A stretch of DNA of 53,148 bases from Gemmatimonadota bacterium (lineage in GTDB: Bacteria > Gemmatimonadota > Gemmatimonadetes > Gemmatimonadales > GWC2-71-9), in the NCBI GenBank assembly GCA_016713435.1, contig JADJPD010000046.1:1-53148 (forward strand), given 5' to 3'. The notes beneath the pieces were generated by a model, which saw only the letters and a list, made by a program, of their open reading frames with translations, was not told the origin of the DNA and ran no database searches. Position 1 is the first letter of the stretch; every line of letters begins with the position of its first letter. This document shows, piece after piece, positions 7,646-15,591 of this stretch. A program made the position numbers and the translations under genes.

Positions 7646-8677
7646 CCCGCCGAATTTCCACCCACCTCAGCGGCCACCACCGAACTCTCTCCTCCCCGGC
7701 AGCCCAACTCGCCCTCGCAACCCGATTGCGCACTTCAGGGCTCACGTCCTTCACGCATCCGCCACGTCCCGCCCTCTCCGTCTCACACGCCCCCGCCTTC
7801 ACGCCCCCGAGCCCCGATCCCGCGACCACGACCCGCGCTCGCACCTGCCCAGCCCACCGCCCCACCGCCACGACACGCGACCACACTCCCCCGAGGCCCG
7901 ACGTCATCGCCTCCACACGCGACCGCAAACCACCTGAACCTCCCTCCCTTCATTGCCACCCGCGACCGCACCAGCCCGAGCCCCGATCGCCTCGCCCCGA
8001 CAGACCGCCGCACCAGCCCGAGTCTCGATCTCACCGCCCCGACACCCGACCTCGACAGCCGGAGCCCCGGTCTCACCGTCACGAGACGCCACCGCACGAG
8101 CCTGAGCCCCGATCTCACCGCCACGAGTCGCCATCGCACCAGCCCGAGCCCCGATCGCACCGCCACGAGGCGCGATCGCACCGACCCGAGGCCCGCCCGC
8201 AGCCGCCCGAGACACGACCGCAGCCGCCCGAGGCCTCCAGCCGCAGCAGCCGCACCCCACCACCATATCGCCGACGCGATCGCACCGCCCGAGCCCCCCT
8301 GCCATCCGCATCCCACGCGATCGCACCGGCCCGACCCCCGATCCCTCGCCACGACACGCGATTGCACCAGCCCGAGACCGCATCACCGCTCCACGACCCC
8401 GACCGCATCGCCACGACCCCCACCGCCACGCGTCGCCGGCGCGATCACGCCGTTCCGAGGGACCCCGACCACCCGTCGCACCCCTGATCGCACAGGCCCG
8501 AGGGCCACCGCCACCTCTCTCCGGCGCGATCGCACCGGCCCGAGGCCCCGTCCCACGCCAACGAGACGCGATCGCACCGCCCCGAGCCCCCGCTGCCACG
8601 TCTCGCCGACGCGATCGCACCGCCGTCGCTCGCCGTCCCGGGCCGATTCCGGCTCCTCCCGCGCCCGGGAGGGCGCC
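7646..8677. repeat. gene-free DNA with degenerate 21-bp GATCGCACC repeats
   Basis: From about 7960 to 8620 a unit close to GATCGCACCGSCCCGAG recurs every ~21 bp or its double (for example 8153, 8173, 8279, 8321, 8341, 8537, 8579, 8611). More random C-rich DNA lies between. On one strand it would read as a His/Pro/Glu/Arg-rich 14-residue repeat, on the other as Gly/Ala-rich. Neither has a credible start, so I treat it as non-coding. 7646-7960 shows nothing else recognisable. Confidence 0.65.
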
Positions 8678-8970
8678 GTCCGCACACCGTCGGGCCCTGT
8701 CCGCGGGCCGTCAGCCCCGGTCCGCGCACCGTCAGCCCCGGTCCGCGGGCCGTCAGGCATCGTCCGCGGCCCGTCGGGGCCGGTCCGCAGGCCGTCAGGC
8801 CTCGTCCGCGGTCCGTCAGGGCCCGTCCGCGCCGTCGCGCCCGTTCCGCGCGCCAGCGACCCCGATCCGCGGTCCGTCAGCCGCGATCCGCGGTCCGTCA
8901 GCCGCGATCCGCGCGCCGTCAGCGCCGCGATCCGCGCGCCGTCAGCCGCGATCCGCGCGCCGTCACGCGC
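8678..8970. repeat. 21-bp tandem repeat array, 14 units
   Basis: Fourteen head-to-tail units of 21 bp (one shorter, one longer) follow the pattern G(T/A)TCCGCGGNCCGTCAGCC. The last five are almost identical and begin GATCCGCG. The array total of 293 bp matches 14 x 21. There are no spacers, so it is not a CRISPR. The unit length and the GATC start link it to the degenerate block immediately upstream. 8971-9126 holds a short hairpin (GTGCCC/GGGCAC, 9091-9105) and the ribosome site of the next gene. Confidence 0.85.
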
Positions 8971-9126
8971 CTAACACACGCGCGCCGCGCGCGTGGCACG
9001 CTCCATGCGTTCCTGTCCCGCGCCGCCCGCTGCACCTCCGCAGCCCGCGGCACCCCGCCGGCTCCACGCACTACCGCCGGTCCCGGGACCACGTGCCCAC
9101 CGGGCACATGCAAGTGAGGCAGCTCC

Positions 9127-9831
9127 ATGAAAGCGGTCACCCGTATCCAGCTCGGCGGCCTCGCCGGCGCCAACAGCTTCCTGAAGGGGCATCCCGACGA
9201 CTCGCCGTCGGGCACCGCCATGCTCGGGACGCTGGACCAGGTCGTCACCCGCGCCAACGCCACCGTCATGGCGCAGGTCAAGGCGCAGTCCGGTGGACGC
9301 CATCAGCCGGCAGGTCACCGAGGCGCGCGATGAGCTCCGCGATCACCTCGGCACCATCCTCACCGTCGGCAAGGTCGTCTCGCGGACCATCCCCGGGGTC
9401 ACCGTCCCCACCCGCGGCGTCCGTCCCCGGACCAGTGACGCCGTCTTCCTCGCCACCGCCGGCGCCGCGGTCGCGGAGGCCGAGTCGTTCCGTGAGGCGT
9501 TCATCCAGGCCGGCATGCCCGAGGACCTCCCGGCCAGACCACCCTCCTGCTCGACAAGCTCGAGGCGCTCATCCTCCGTCGGCGGGACACCGTCGCCTTC
9601 CAGGTGACCTGCGGCGTCGCCCTCGAGGGCATCGCGCGGGAGGGCATGGAGGTGCTGCGCGTCCTCGACGCCATCATGCGGCTCCGCTTCCGTGCCGCCC
9701 CCGACCTCGCCGCCGGCTGGAAGTCCGCCCGCAACGTCCCCTACGTGACGCCCACCCCGCAGGCGACGCCGCCACCCAAAGGCCGACAGCACCCGGTCCG
9801 CGTGACCCGGCCTCACTCGACCATCCCCTGA
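9127..9831 (+). CDS. unknown protein, paralogue 1, frameshifted
   Basis: Starts ATG 9127 (MKAVTRIQLGGLAGANSFLK) with GTGAGGCAG upstream. The frame shifts near 9290 to AISRQVTEARDELRDHLGTILTVG and near 9535 to TTLLLDKLEALILRRRDTVAFQVT. It ends with VLRVLDAIMRLRFRAAPDLAAGWKSAR and a Pro-rich tail. Composition is mostly alpha-helical, about 235 residues, with no signal peptide or transmembrane segment. The C-terminal motif LDAxxRLRFxAAPxxxxxW also occurs in the gene at 10180, so the two are paralogues. I do not recognise the family. Both shifts lie in GC-rich runs. Confidence 0.6.
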
Positions 9832-10009
9832 CCCAGCGCACCGGGGCAGGGGGTGCGTCGGGCCCCGCCTCCTCACCGCCCGCCTCACCACCACCGTTCC
9901 ATCGTCTCTCGATCACGCCCCCGAATTCACTCGTTTCCACGCCGCTTGCGCCCTCGCACAAGCGCTCCGGTCCGGCCGCCATAACGCACCGCCACGCAAC
10001 ACTTTAGGC

Positions 10010-10050
10010 CACGGCGATGGTGCAATGTTCCAGGCATGGAACGCCGTGGC
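10010..10050. other. nested hairpin in gene-free stretch 9832-10179
   Basis: GCCACGGCG (10010-10018) pairs with CGCCGTGGC (10042-10050) around an inner GTTCCA/TGGAAC stem, about 130 bp upstream of the next start codon. It could be a leader structure or operator. The rest of 9832-10179 shows a ribosome site (CTCGGAGGAACC) but no gene. Confidence 0.35.
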
Positions 10051-10179
10051 ATGTCTCATGCATCACTCCCGGTCAGTGGTCACCATCACGTCTCAATCTG
10101 TGTCGTCGCCAGTTGGGTCCCGCCTCGCGGGGACCCCCGCCTCGGTCCACCTCGGAGGAACCGAAAGGACCAGTCGCCG

Positions 10180-10857
10180 ATGCACTCCCGGTCCCGGAAG
10201 CAGCTCGCCCGCGCGCACGCCGTCGCGGGATTCGCCACGCGGTATCCCGCGCTCACCGAGCCCGGCCTCGGCGTGGAGGCGCAGCTCACCGCCTGCCTGG
10301 CCCAGGCCGCGGCACTCGAGGCCCGCGAGCGGGAGGCCGAGGCCGACGGCATCACCCTCGCGGCGGCGCGCGCCACGAGAAGGCGAAACACATCGCCCGC
10401 GGCCTCGAGTTGCTGCATCGCTTCCTGCACCTCGTGGCGCTCACGGAGGGCATCGCCGAGCTGCGGGTGCCCGGCCTCCGGCTCCGCGCCGACGCCGTCG
10501 GCGCTTCATCCGCGACGCGCGCGCCCCGCCCACCTGGCCGCGCGCCACGAGGCGCTCCTCATCCAGCACAACATGCCCGTCGCCATGCTGAAGGTGCTCA
10601 CCGGCCACGTCACCGAGGCGGAGGACCTGCATCGCCGCCGCCTCGCCGCCGCCGCCGTCTCCGGCCAGGTCGCCCTCGAACTCGGCCGCCTCCTCGCGGA
10701 CATCGCCCTGGTCCTCCGCCGGCTCGACGCCCTCTACCGCCTCCGCTTCCTCGCCGCCCCCGAGCGCCTCACCGAGTGGCGCGCCGCCCTCGCCCTCCCA
10801 CGTACCCTCGACGCCCCCGCGCCGGACCCCGTCACGTCGGCGTCAGCTGCACCGTGA
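10180..10857 (+). CDS. unknown protein, paralogue 2, frameshifted internally
   Basis: Starts ATG 10180 with GGAGGAACCGAAAGGA upstream. The first part (RKQLARAHAVAGFATRYPALTEPG) and the last part (ALLIQHNMPVAMLKVLTGH through LRRLDALYRLRFLAAPERLTEWRAAL) are in one frame. Between about 10375 and 10500 the sense frame is another one (EKAKHIARGLELLHRFLHLVALTEGIAELRV), so two compensating indels occur. The helix-rich composition and C-terminal LDALYRLRFLAAP motif match the gene at 9127. About 225 residues, cytoplasmic. Function unknown. Confidence 0.6.
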   Translation: MHSRSRKQLARAHAVAGFATRYPALTEPGLGVEAQLTACLAQAAALEAREREAEADGITLAAARATRRRNTSPAASSCCIASCTSWRSRRASPSCGCPASGSAPTPSALHPRRARPAHLAARHEALLIQHNMPVAMLKVLTGHVTEAEDLHRRRLAAAAVSGQVALELGRLLADIALVLRRLDALYRLRFLAAPERLTEWRAALALPRTLDAPAPDPVTSASAAP

Positions 10858-10942
10858 CCTCGGCCGCCGCCCTCGCTGGCATCCGGTCTCTGCGGTAGGT
10901 TGGGTCAGGCACTGCCGCCCGCTCACGCCCGTCCGAGGCCCC

Positions 10943-11459
10943 ATGCCGCCCCGCATACCGCTCGTCCTCGCGGCCCTCCTCGCCCTGCCGCCGGTGACGC
11001 TCCGCGCCCAGGCCCATCGCCCATCGGTCGGCGCCTACACCCTCGGCATCGTCGCGCCCCCACCGGCCGCCGGGACCCGCTGCGAGCCGCTCTCCGCTCC
11101 GCGTGCTCCCGGCTCCGAAATCGGCTGGCAGGACTGCACCCTCCCCGGTGGCGCGCTCCACGTCTGGCTCCACCAGGACACCGTCCTGCAGGTGTTGGGC
11201 ACCCTCCCCGCCCGTCGCGGCACCGACACTCGATGCGGCCTGGGTCGCCTTCCGCCACGAGGCGGAGCGCATGTTCGGCCGCGCCCCGGACAGTCTCTCC
11301 CGCACCACGATTGGCGCAGCCACCAGGCTCCGTGCCACCTGGACGTCGAGTCCGCCCGGTGAGTGGCTCGGCTGGATCGCCCTCCTCGGCCCCAACCTCT
11401 CCAGCGAGTTCACCGTGATCCTCATGCTCACCACCTGCCACCCCCAGTCGAAGTGCTGA
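10943..11459 (+). CDS. exported protein of unknown function, frameshifted
   Basis: Starts ATG 10943 with a signal peptide (IPLVLAALLALPPVTLRAQA). The first frame runs to VLHQDTVLQVLGTLP-like sequence near 11205. The sense then continues in another frame with LDAAWVAFRHEAERMFGRAPDSLSR, TWTSSPPGEWLGWIALLGPNLSSEFTVILML and a stop at 11459. Two cysteines in the first half (TRCEPL, WQDCTL) may form a disulphide. No family is recognised. The single break is in a C/G run, so it is likely intact in the organism. Confidence 0.55.
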
Positions 11460-11494
11460 ATCGCCTCGACTGACACCGCTTGGCCCCGGAACGA

Positions 11495-11530
11495 CGAAGC
11501 CCGCCTCCACCGTGATGGAAGCGGGCTTCG
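11495..11530 (+). terminator. terminator-like hairpin
   Basis: CGAAGCCCGC (11495-11504) pairs perfectly with GCGGGCTTCG (11521-11530) around a 16-nt loop, 36 bp after the preceding stop codon. There is no T run, as is usual for terminators in very GC-rich genomes. Confidence 0.5.
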
Positions 11531-11620
11531 CGAGTCATGGGTGCGTCGCCGTCCGCGCCCGCCACCCCCAGCTCGGAGCGCCCCCGGCCCAGGCGGAGCC
11601 CGCGGCCAGCCGCTGGAGGC

Positions 11621-11640
11621 ATAACGGTTGCCGGTATAAC
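11621..11640. promoter_or_regulatory. candidate HigA operator
   Basis: The imperfect palindrome ATAACGG-TTG-CCGGTAT is followed by a second ATAAC, just upstream of the higB remnant at 11648. It shares the ATAACG half-site and its position with the perfect palindrome before the complete higBA pair at 7024. Confidence 0.45.
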
Positions 11641-11647
11641 GCTCCCC

Positions 11648-11712
11648 ATGATAAAATCCTTCGCCACCGAGGCGACCCGCGACCTCTTCAACGGCCGCGA
11701 CACGCGTGCCGA
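11648..11712 (+). pseudogene. higB remnant (first ~21 codons)
   Basis: ATG at 11648 opens MIKSFATEATRDLFNGRDTR, the canonical first 20 residues of a HigB toxin (compare MIASFRDRATRRLF at 7049). The sequence then jumps directly to the ribosome site and start of higA at 11725, with the other ~70 toxin residues missing. The operator, the toxin start and the antitoxin are kept. This is a clean internal deletion of toxin coding sequence rather than a frameshift. Confidence 0.8.
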
Positions 11713-11724
11713 GGGATCACCCCC

Positions 11725-12087
11725 ATGCCCGTCACCCTGCCCACGCACCGCGCGCCCACCCATCCCGGCGAGATGCTGCTCCGCGAGTTCGTGGAGCCCC
11801 TGGGCCTCACCCAGACCGAGCTCGCCCAGCGGCTCGGCATCAGCTACCCTCGCCTCAACGAGATCATCAATGGGAAGCGGGCCGTCACGCCGGACACCGC
11901 CCTCCGGCTGGAGCGTCTCTTCGGCATGGACGCCAGCTTCTGGCTCACCCTCCAGCATCACCACGACCTCTGGCAGGCCCGCCGGGGCCCGCTGTCCCGC
12001 GAGATCGCCCGGATCCGGCCCCTCCTGCGCCGCAGGGGCCGACCGTGGTCGGCCCCCCTCCCCCCACCCGGACCAGCGCCCCCGTGA
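11725..12087 (+). CDS. higA: HigA-type antitoxin, orphan, with repeat-derived tail
   Basis: 120 residues from ATG at 11725. The HigA core HPGEMLLREFVEPLGLTQTELAQRLGISYPRLNEIINGKRAVTPDTALRLERLFGMDASFWLTLQ is complete. Its toxin partner survives only as a 21-codon remnant upstream. It may still act as an antidote to HigB made elsewhere, such as the toxin at 7049, or as a repressor. The last ~18 residues (GRPWSAPLPPPGPAPP) are encoded by a GGGCCGACC palindromic repeat that runs over the original 3' end, so they are not part of the family fold. Confidence 0.88.
   Translation: MPVTLPTHRAPTHPGEMLLREFVEPLGLTQTELAQRLGISYPRLNEIINGKRAVTPDTALRLERLFGMDASFWLTLQHHHDLWQARRGPLSREIARIRPLLRRRGRPWSAPLPPPGPAPP
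12035..12079. repeat. palindromic repeat, family A, inside the higA 3' end
   Basis: GGGGCCGACC-GT-GGTCGGCCCC (12035-12056) is followed by a C/T-rich spacer and CCGGACCAGCG. The same layout is found at 16306-16352 and, reversed, at 45887-45936. Here it supplies the C-terminal codons of the orphan HigA. Confidence 0.8.
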
Positions 12088-12189
12088 GAATCCCCACCCC
12101 CACCCACCGTTCCTCTCCCGACGGCACGAGTCAGGCACCGCGCTAGAGCCCCGCCACTCGGTGAGCCGCATCACCCCAGGGAGGATCCC

Positions 12190-12351
12190 ATGACCGCGCG
12201 CAAGCAGTCCACCACCCGCCAGGCCCGCGACAAGCAGTCGCTCTCGCTCCGCAAGCGCACCCTCAAGGACATGGCGCCCCCGCGCGAGGGCCCAAAGGCG
12301 GGGGGCTTCATCATGAAGGACTCGGTCATCGTCAAGACCTCCGGTCGCTGA
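12190..12351 (+). CDS. RiPP precursor peptide, cysteine-free, for the adjacent LanB
   Basis: 53 residues from ATG at 12190, with a strong GGGAGGATCCC ribosome site. The leader contains QSLSLRKRTLKDM (residues 16-28), the LSLxKxTLxxL recognition motif of class I lanthipeptide precursors from Bacteroidota and related phyla. The candidate core, about residue 29 to the end, runs APPREGPKAGG then FIMKDSVIVKTSGR. It has Ser45, Thr50 and Ser51 as dehydration targets and no cysteine. Without cysteine no lanthionine ring can form, so the product would be a linear dehydroamino-acid peptide or carry another LanB-type modification. The gene is 52 bp upstream of the LanB gene, separated by an attenuator hairpin. 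Small size, motif, ribosome site and context together support the call; the leader/core boundary is a guess. Confidence 0.75.
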   Translation: MTARKQSTTRQARDKQSLSLRKRTLKDMAPPREGPKAGGFIMKDSVIVKTSGR

Positions 12352-12362
12352 CGCACTATCTT

Positions 12363-12386
12363 GAGGGGGCCCGCCGGGGCCCCCTC
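12363..12386 (+). terminator. attenuator hairpin between precursor and LanB
   Basis: GAGGGGGCCC pairs perfectly with GGGCCCCCTC around a GCCG loop, 12 bp after the precursor stop and 18 bp before the LanB start. A partial terminator here would give more precursor than enzyme transcript, a common layout in RiPP operons. No T run follows. Confidence 0.6.
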
Positions 12387-12403
12387 GTCGTTCCACGGTA
12401 CCC

Positions 12404-15400
12404 GTGCCGCACTCCGCTACCCTCGCCCCCTCGGGCGCCTTCTGCCTCCGCACCCCGCTGCTCCCCTTCGGCCTCCTCGCCGAGTGGGGCGCTGGCCGCG
12501 ACGCGTCCGCGGTGCGCGACGCGCTCCGCCGCCTCGCCCGCGGCCCCGAGCTCCGTGAGGCTATCCTCCTCGCCTCCCCCGCGCTCCACGACGCCCTCAC
12601 CACCTGGCTCGACGCCCCCGGCACCCTCCCCGCCGAGCGCCAGGCCCGCGTCGAGCGCGCGGTCATCAAGTACCTGACGCGCCTCACCACCCGCCCCACG
12701 CCCTTCGGCCTCTTCGCCACCGTCGCCACCGGCACCGTGGGCCGCGACACCCGGCTCGAGGTGAGCCCCGCCGCCGCCTGCCGCCGCCACACCCGGCTCG
12801 ACAACGCGCTGCTCTTCGCCCTCGCCCAGGCCCTCCACGCCGACCCCGCCGTCGTCGCCGCCGCGCGCTTCCGCCCCAACGACTCCCTCGTCTTCACCGC
12901 AGGGCGGGGGCGCTACACCGAGGCGCGCCCCGCCGCCTCCGGCCACTCCTTCCACCTGGTCGAGGTGGACGACGGCGACGCGCTCCAGGCCCTCCTCGCC
13001 CGCGCCCGGGACGGCGCCACCCAGGCCGAGCTCGTCGCCACCCTCGCGGGGCAGGGGCACCCCGCCGCCGCCGCCGCCGCCTTCGTGGCCGAGTGCATCG
13101 CCAGCCAGCTCCTCGTGAGCGACCTCGCCGTCCACGTCACCGGCCCCGAGCCCACCCGCGTCCTGGCCGACCGCCTGGCCACCATCCCCGCCGCGGCGCC
13201 CGTGGCCCGCCAGCTCCACGACACCCTCGCCGCCCTGGAACGCCTCGACGCCGCGCCCCCGGGCGGCCCCGCCGCCGCCTACGACGCCATCGCCGCCGGC
13301 CTCGCCGCGCTCCCCGTGCCCGTGGACCGCCAGCGGCTCTTCCAGGTGGACCTCGTTCGCCCCACCGCCGGCTCCCTCGGCACCGCCGTCCTGGACGAAG
13401 TACGCCGCGGCGTGGAGCTGCTCCAGCGCCTGACGCCACCGCACCTCTCGCCGCTCGACCGCTTCACCCGCGCCTTCGTCGCGCGCTATCACGGCCGCGC
13501 CGTCCCCCTCCTCGAGGCGCTCGACCACGACGCCGGCCTCGGCAGCCTCCTCGACCCCGCCGCCGATCCGTCGCCGCTCCTCCAGGGCCTCCCGCTCCGC
13601 GTCCCGGCTCCCCCCGAGGCCGCCCACGGCCCCCGCGAGCGGCACCTGCTGCACCAGGCCAGCCTCGCCGCCGCCACCGGCCGCCGCGAGTGGGCCCTCA
13701 CCGCGGACGACCTCGCGGTCATCTGTCAGGCGGACCCGCCGCCGCTGCCGCCGGACCTCGCCGCCTTCGCCACCCTCGCCGCGGCCGCCCCCGAGGCCGT
13801 CGCCCGCGGCGACTTCACCCTCCACCTCCCCCTCGCCGACGCCGGCGCCGCCCGCCTCCTCGGCCGCTTCTGTCACGCCGATCCCGCGCTCCACGAGGCC
13901 GTCCGCGCCCACCTGTGCACCGCCGAGGCCGCCGAGCCGGACGCCCTCCACGCCGAGCTGGTGCACCTCCCGGAGGGCCGCATCGGCAACATCCTCCTCC
14001 GTCCCGTCCTCCGCGACTGGGAGATCACCTTCCTCGGCCACTCCGGCGCCCCCCCGGAGCGCCAGCTCCCCGCATCCGACCTCCTGCTCCAGGAGCGTGA
14101 CGGCCGCCTCGAGCTCTGGTCCGCCCGCCTGGGCCGCCGCGTGGTGCCTCACCTCGCCACCGCCCACAACGTGGACCTGGGCCTCACGCCCTACCGCTTC
14201 CTCGCCCTGCTCGAGCACCAGGGCTACCCGCCCGTGCTTCGCTGGGACTGGGGCCCCGCCGCGGCCCTCGCCGCGCTGCCCCGCGTCACCCACGGCCGCC
14301 TGGTCCTCGCCCTCGCCCAGTGGCGCCTGACACAGGCCGAGCTCCGCGCCCTGGGGCAGGGCCCCGACGCGGCGCGCCTCGACGCCCTGCAGGCGCTCCG
14401 CACCCGCCGCGGCCTCCCCCGCTGGGTCACCCTCGCCGACGGCGACCACCGCCTCCCCGTGGACCTCGACAACCCCCTCGCCGCCGCCATGCTCGCCCAC
14501 GAGCTCCACGACGCCTCCGAGGCCGTCCTCGAGGAACTCTGGCCCGCACCCGGCGAGCTGCTCGCGCGCGGACCCGACGGGGCCTACCGCCACGAGCTGG
14601 TCATCCCGCTCCACGCCCGCCCGGCGTCCGCCACCGCACCCGCTGCCGCGCGTGGCACGCCGCCGGCGCTGCCCACGAGCGACGCCACCCCGCGCCGCTT
14701 CCCGCCCGGCTCGGAGTGGCTGTATGTGAAACTGTATGGCAGTGAGGGAACCGCGGATCGTGTGCTGCAGGACCTCGTCGCGCCGCTGGTGCGCCGCTTC
14801 GTGGGGCGGGGCACCGTGCGGCGCTGGTTCTTCGTGCGCTACGCCGACCCGGAGCCTCACCTCCGCTGGCGCCTGGCCGGCGACCCCGCGGTGCTCCGCC
14901 GCCGGGTCTGGCCCGCCATCGAGAAGGCCCTCGCCCCGCTCGTGGGGCAGGGCCTCCTGCACCGCGTCCAGCTCGACACCTACGAGCGCGAGCTCGAGCG
15001 CTACGGCGGCCCCGAGGCCATCCCCCACGCCGAGGCCATCTTCCAGGCCGACAGCGAGGCGGTGCTCGAGCTCCTCCCCCTCCTCGCCCCGGGCGACGCG
15101 GGCCTCGCGGAACGCTGGCAGCTGGCGCTCGCCGGCATGGACCGCCTCTTCGCCGACCTGGGCCTCGACCTCCCGGCCCGCCTCCGCCAGCTCCACGAGA
15201 GCGGGCGCTACGGCGCCGTCCCCGCCCCGGACGCCGCCCTCCGCCACGCCCTCACCGCCCGCCACCGCGAGCATCGCTCGGCCATCACGGCCCTCCTCGA
15301 CCCGGCCACCGCCGCGGAGTCACCCCTCGCCCCCGGCCTCGAGGTCCTCGCCGCGCGCTCCACCGCCATCGCGCCGCCGGCCCAGGCCCTCCGCACCCTC

Positions 15401-15565
15401 GCCGCCGCCGGCGCCCTCACCGTCCCGCTCCCCGCCCTCGCCGGCAGCCTCCTCCACATGCACGCCAACCGCCTCCTCGCCACCGCCCCCAACGCCCACG
15501 AGACCGTCCTCTACGACTTCCTCCGCCGCCACTACGACTCCCACCTCGCCCGCCTTCCCCACTAA
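12404..15565 (+). CDS. lanB: full-length lanthipeptide dehydratase (LanB)
   Basis: 1053 residues from GTG at 12404, uninterrupted. The N-terminal glutamylation domain has LRTPLLPFGLLAEW, the run ERAVIKYLTRLTTRPTPFGL around residues 85-100, and VDLVRPTAGSLG near 310. The C-terminal elimination domain (SpaB_C/thiopeptide-type, about residue 766 on) has GSEWLYVKLYGS, VRRWFFVRYADPEPHLRWRL and YERELERYGGPEAI, ending FLRRHYDSHL. LanB enzymes use glutamyl-tRNA to glutamylate Ser/Thr of the precursor and then eliminate to dehydroalanine/dehydrobutyrine. Both domains are present, so this is not a small elimination-less LanB or a PEARL. The substrate is presumably the 53-residue peptide just upstream. 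No LanC cyclase, protease or ABC exporter lies within 5 kb. Confidence 0.92.
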   Translation: MPHSATLAPSGAFCLRTPLLPFGLLAEWGAGRDASAVRDALRRLARGPELREAILLASPALHDALTTWLDAPGTLPAERQARVERAVIKYLTRLTTRPTPFGLFATVATGTVGRDTRLEVSPAAACRRHTRLDNALLFALAQALHADPAVVAAARFRPNDSLVFTAGRGRYTEARPAASGHSFHLVEVDDGDALQALLARARDGATQAELVATLAGQGHPAAAAAAFVAECIASQLLVSDLAVHVTGPEPTRVLADRLATIPAAAPVARQLHDTLAALERLDAAPPGGPAAAYDAIAAGLAALPVPVDRQRLFQVDLVRPTAGSLGTAVLDEVRRGVELLQRLTPPHLSPLDRFTRAFVARYHGRAVPLLEALDHDAGLGSLLDPAADPSPLLQGLPLRVPAPPEAAHGPRERHLLHQASLAAATGRREWALTADDLAVICQADPPPLPPDLAAFATLAAAAPEAVARGDFTLHLPLADAGAARLLGRFCHADPALHEAVRAHLCTAEAAEPDALHAELVHLPEGRIGNILLRPVLRDWEITFLGHSGAPPERQLPASDLLLQERDGRLELWSARLGRRVVPHLATAHNVDLGLTPYRFLALLEHQGYPPVLRWDWGPAAALAALPRVTHGRLVLALAQWRLTQAELRALGQGPDAARLDALQALRTRRGLPRWVTLADGDHRLPVDLDNPLAAAMLAHELHDASEAVLEELWPAPGELLARGPDGAYRHELVIPLHARPASATAPAAARGTPPALPTSDATPRRFPPGSEWLYVKLYGSEGTADRVLQDLVAPLVRRFVGRGTVRRWFFVRYADPEPHLRWRLAGDPAVLRRRVWPAIEKALAPLVGQGLLHRVQLDTYERELERYGGPEAIPHAEAIFQADSEAVLELLPLLAPGDAGLAERWQLALAGMDRLFADLGLDLPARLRQLHESGRYGAVPAPDAALRHALTARHREHRSAITALLDPATAAESPLAPGLEVLAARSTAIAPPAQALRTLAAAGALTVPLPALAGSLLHMHANRLLATAPNAHETVLYDFLRRHYDSHLARLPH

Positions 15566-15591
15566 CCCCTCCCCTACCATGCGCGCCACGT

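Noticed and set aside
7111..8487. A His/Pro/Glu/Arg repeat protein across the 21-bp repeats
   Set aside because: The frame begins inside higB, has no ribosome site, and its repeat is explained by the DNA repeat.
8678..8970. CRISPR array
   Set aside because: Units are contiguous 21-bp repeats without spacers and no cas genes are present.
8970..9010. GCCTAAC followed by a CACGCGCG hairpin as a third attC
   Set aside because: No GTTRRRY partner box within attC distance and no bulged L boxes.
12356..15274. A 972-residue open frame on the minus strand opposite lanB
   Set aside because: Gly/Glu/Val/Ala-biased with no domains; it is the antisense of a convincing LanB gene in very GC-rich DNA.
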